Origin: Ectocarpus siliculosus
Taxonomy: Eukaryota > Sar > Phaeophyceae > Ectocarpales > Ectocarpaceae
Assembly: GCA_000310025.1 (NCBI GenBank)
Contig: FN649744.1
Location: 1,876,869 to 1,913,166, forward strand
Direction of reading: 5' to 3'
Length of the DNA: 36,298 nt
Position 1 is the first letter of the stretch. Every line of letters starts with the position of its first letter. The position numbers and the translations under genes were made by a program. The notes beneath the pieces were generated by a model. That model saw only the letters and a program-made list of their open reading frames with translations, ran no database searches and was not told where the DNA came from. Below, one piece after another: positions 34,901 to 36,298 of this stretch.

Positions 34901-36298
34901 TTGTTTTTTTTCTCTTTGCTCCTGCGTGACCCCGCCTGGAACGTCAAACATTGAGTGTACACCGAAAGGTGTGTGTAGTAGACTGGTGTCGGAGTAAATG
35001 GGACGAACGCACACGCAATTATCCCATCTACCTCCACCGCCTACAACAGGGTTGTTTTACTCCACCACACTGCTGCCTCGTGCTCTGTGTATGTGTATCT
35101 CGGTCAGGACCTAATACGCGGGGTTATCTGACACAGATCCTCGGCGACGTGTGCACTTCAACCTTGCTAGCGCTGAACCGGTTCATCCATACTCGTTTCC
35201 TGGTGAACAAGTCTGCTCTATTATTACTACCGGACGAGCATTGCTGGTGATCAATAGCAGTGCATGGCCAGGACATAACTAATCAAAGGCCTTCACATTT
35301 CCAAACGTTTCGGGGGTGTACTTGCCTAGTCTTGCACCGCGAGAGAAACATTTTCGGCGCCATTCTGGTAGAGCCGGGGGTCCCGCAGAATGCATCCCCG
35401 TGCGGTTCCAATAAGGATAGACGAGCGTCGGTGCTGCTGTTGTGAGCCGTTGGTGCCGCCGGGTGTCTGTAAAGGCGGATAACCTACAGTACCACATGGT
35501 TGTACACCTTTTTTTTTTTCTTCCAGAATCGCAGAGGAGGCCTCTCGTGTCTTGATGAAGCGGCCAGCAAATGCTATGTTGTACCCGTTCGGCTTTTCGG
35601 TTCTCTTCTTCCTTTCACCCAAACCCTTCCGTACGTTGTATCCGTCGTCCTCGTCCTCTGCTGCGAACGAAACACCAACCCCGCGTCGTTCGTAGGGTCG
35701 CCCTCAACACCGTCGCGAGTCCCCGCCGACGACCTCAGCGATCTCGCCGCCCCCGGCACCCCCAGCACCGCCGGCTTCGGCGGCGACATAGATTCCAGTT
35801 CCTTCAGCGTCAGGAAGCGGTGGCGGACCAGGCTGCGCCCTGATTGGCGGGGGGGCGGGCGCAGCGCGGCGAGGAACAGCTCCCACGAGAAGCCGTGGTC
35901 GCCGGCGGCAGCGCCGGCGGCGGCAGCGCCGGCCGGGGGCCCCGTGAAATCAAGCGCCACGGCGGTGGACACGCCTCCTCCACCACCGTCTTCTTCTTCT
36001 CCCGCCTCCTCCATGCCAGAGGAAAGCATCGAGGGGTTCATTTGTCCGCAGTGCCGCATGAAGCTTGCGTCGCCCGCCGCCCTTCTCGCCCACTTTCACG
36101 TGTTCCACGGCAGCGGGGGGGGGACCGCAAGCGAGAGGGGCCGAGCGGACGGGGAGAGGGGGGGTGCGGGCGGCTCAGAGGGGTCCAGCGACGAGGGCAG
36201 TGGGGGGGGCGGGGGCGGCGGCGGCGGGGGGGGGAATTTGTATTCCAGCGGGAGGCGGAACAAGAGGAGGAGCGGCAGGGGGACCCCCCGCCGCAACA
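20110..36298 (+). CDS. VPS13-like lipid-transfer protein with C2 modules and EEA1-type zinc finger (16 exons seen, 3' partial)
   Basis: Exons: 20110-20741, 21955-22117, 23056-23216, 23720-23903, 24089-24235, 24899-24979, 25304-25429, 26060-26221, 26811-26945, 27293-27414, 27807-29856, 30275-32206, 32978-33104, 34146-34303, 34759-34873 and 35696 to beyond the window. All phases agree, giving about 2,299 residues without a stop. Residues 1-70 hold two hydrophobic segments (about 21-38 and 44-64), followed by a Glu/Arg-rich stretch. Residues about 266-600 match the pattern of the VPS13 N-terminal region: a helical stretch, then NNLTFETRDVHLRIDDRF, FAVKGVLFYVDP, REYIDTF, and LERRMSYRDILLVRKEA. 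Exon 11 adds beta-groove-like sequence (LALRSTGTLTVSSSG, LLEPFTVQVGYG) amid acidic low complexity. Exons 11-12 encode C2-like strands (GTIEVEVDGQTRS, GEVRLRLGWVP, RRWVPLTDRAG). Exon 13 is charged and helical. Exon 16 encodes FICPQCRMKL plus AHFHVFH, a C2H2 finger (residues about 2215-2236). VPS13 proteins channel lipids at membrane contacts. The exact family and the first exon are less certain than the frame. Confidence 0.78.
20365..20590 (+). repeat. Coding GGA/GAG triplet tracts in exon 1 of the VPS13-like gene
   Basis: Two purine runs, gacgaggaggaggagg at about 20364-20390 and gggggaggaggagg at about 20553-20590, encode poly-Glu in the chosen frame. In the next frame they would encode poly-Gly. 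They lie between the hydrophobic N-terminus and the first predicted folded segment. A cryptic GTAAGA donor at 20316 (TTG|GTAAGA) leaves open an alternative splice that would skip this low-complexity part. Confidence 0.6.
21621..21845 (+). mobile_element. MITE-like element with about 45-bp inverted repeats, copy 2 (VPS13-like intron 1)
   Basis: The left end reads taccataggtttgcataag then atatcacaccccctggacc. The reverse complement of the right end reads taccgtaggttgcgtaag then acatcacgccccctggacc. These are imperfect terminal inverted repeats of about 45 bp, with one indel and a few transitions. Both ends are bordered by TA, compatible with a TA target duplication as made by Tc1/mariner-type transposases. 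The element is about 225 bp and has no coding capacity. It is related to the copy at 9226-9433. Confidence 0.75.
22918..22968. repeat. CAA/CAG triplet microsatellite in VPS13-like intron 2
   Basis: About seventeen CAA and CAG triplets occur in a row, ending roughly 90 nt before exon 3. A poly-Gln translation across it belongs to an intron, not to an exon. Confidence 0.85.
24393..24475. repeat. CT-rich microsatellite in VPS13-like intron 5
   Basis: The sequence is tctctgtcactctctctctgtctctgtctctccctgtctgtctctctgcc followed by a pure (CT)n run. It lies inside the intron that begins with the GC donor at 24236, about 425-500 nt before the exon 6 acceptor. Confidence 0.8.
26985..27190. repeat. 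Degenerate minisatellite of about 36-50 bp units in VPS13-like intron 9
   Basis: Five diverged units share the core (t/c)tgccctTGAGTTGtggggtgagct followed, in several units, by ttggtgggg(t/c). Examples are ttgccttcgagctgtcggg, ctgcccttgagttgtgcag, ttgctcttgagttgcgggg, ttgcccttgttttgtgggg and ctgtcctttgattggttggg. The array lies just after the GC donor of exon 9 (26945/26946). It is non-coding. Confidence 0.65.
35696..36298 (+). other. Last visible exon with EEA1-type C2H2 zinc finger
   Basis: This exon belongs to the VPS13-like gene and runs off the window edge without a stop. After a Ser/Pro/Ala-rich linker, the finger has cysteines at codons starting 36043 and 36052 and histidines 12 residues later and 4 residues after that (C-x2-C-x12-H-x4-H). 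It is preceded by Glu-Gly-Phe-Ile. That spacing and the hydrophobic/aromatic pattern are those of the N-terminal Rab5-binding finger of EEA1 and the finger of Rabenosyn-5. A long Gly/Ser/Arg-rich tail follows. The remaining protein lies outside the window. Confidence 0.75.

Overview
This is a eukaryotic nuclear window, most likely from a stramenopile and probably a brown alga close to Ectocarpus. The reasons are long introns (about 0.4-2.4 kb) with GTGAGT/GTAAGT-type donors, short exons of high GC, coding sequence full of Gly, Glu, Ala and Ser homopolymer tracts, many microsatellites, and strictly alternating gene strands (a feature reported for the Ectocarpus genome). The organism assignment is inference. 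No bacterial operon, CRISPR, rRNA or convincing tRNA was seen.

Four genes could be assembled by hand from splice sites and reading-phase continuity. (1) Minus strand, 1583-7064: a 7-exon, 290-residue YghU/Ure2p-like glutathione S-transferase with a hydrophobic N-terminus. (2) Plus strand, 8028-14205: a 6-exon, 344-residue Mpv17/PMP22-family membrane protein with a signal-peptide-like leader. (3) Minus strand, 16957-18837: a 3-exon, 128-residue SNU13/NHP2L1 (15.5K) RNA-binding protein of the U4 snRNP and box C/D snoRNPs. (4) Plus strand, 20110 to beyond the window end: at least 16 exons and about 2,299 residues of a VPS13-like bridge-type lipid-transfer protein. It carries two N-terminal hydrophobic segments, C2-like modules, a charged helical stretch and an EEA1/Rabenosyn-type C2H2 zinc finger. 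It is the most unusual object here.

Layout: GST and the Mpv17 gene are divergent (about 1 kb apart). Mpv17 and SNU13 are convergent (about 2.75 kb between stop codons). SNU13 and the VPS13-like gene are divergent (about 1.3 kb). The genes do not form a shared pathway: a redox/detoxification enzyme, an organelle membrane protein, an RNP core protein and a membrane-contact or endosomal protein.

Introns hold most of the repeats: a pair of diverged copies of a TIR-bearing, MITE-like element in the first introns of genes 2 and 4; tandem repeats of about 118 bp and 36 bp; an interstitial telomere-like tract near the left end; and several triplet and dinucleotide microsatellites. Two introns of gene 4 appear to use GC instead of GT donors. 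Exon coordinates were read by eye. No alignment or gene predictor was run.
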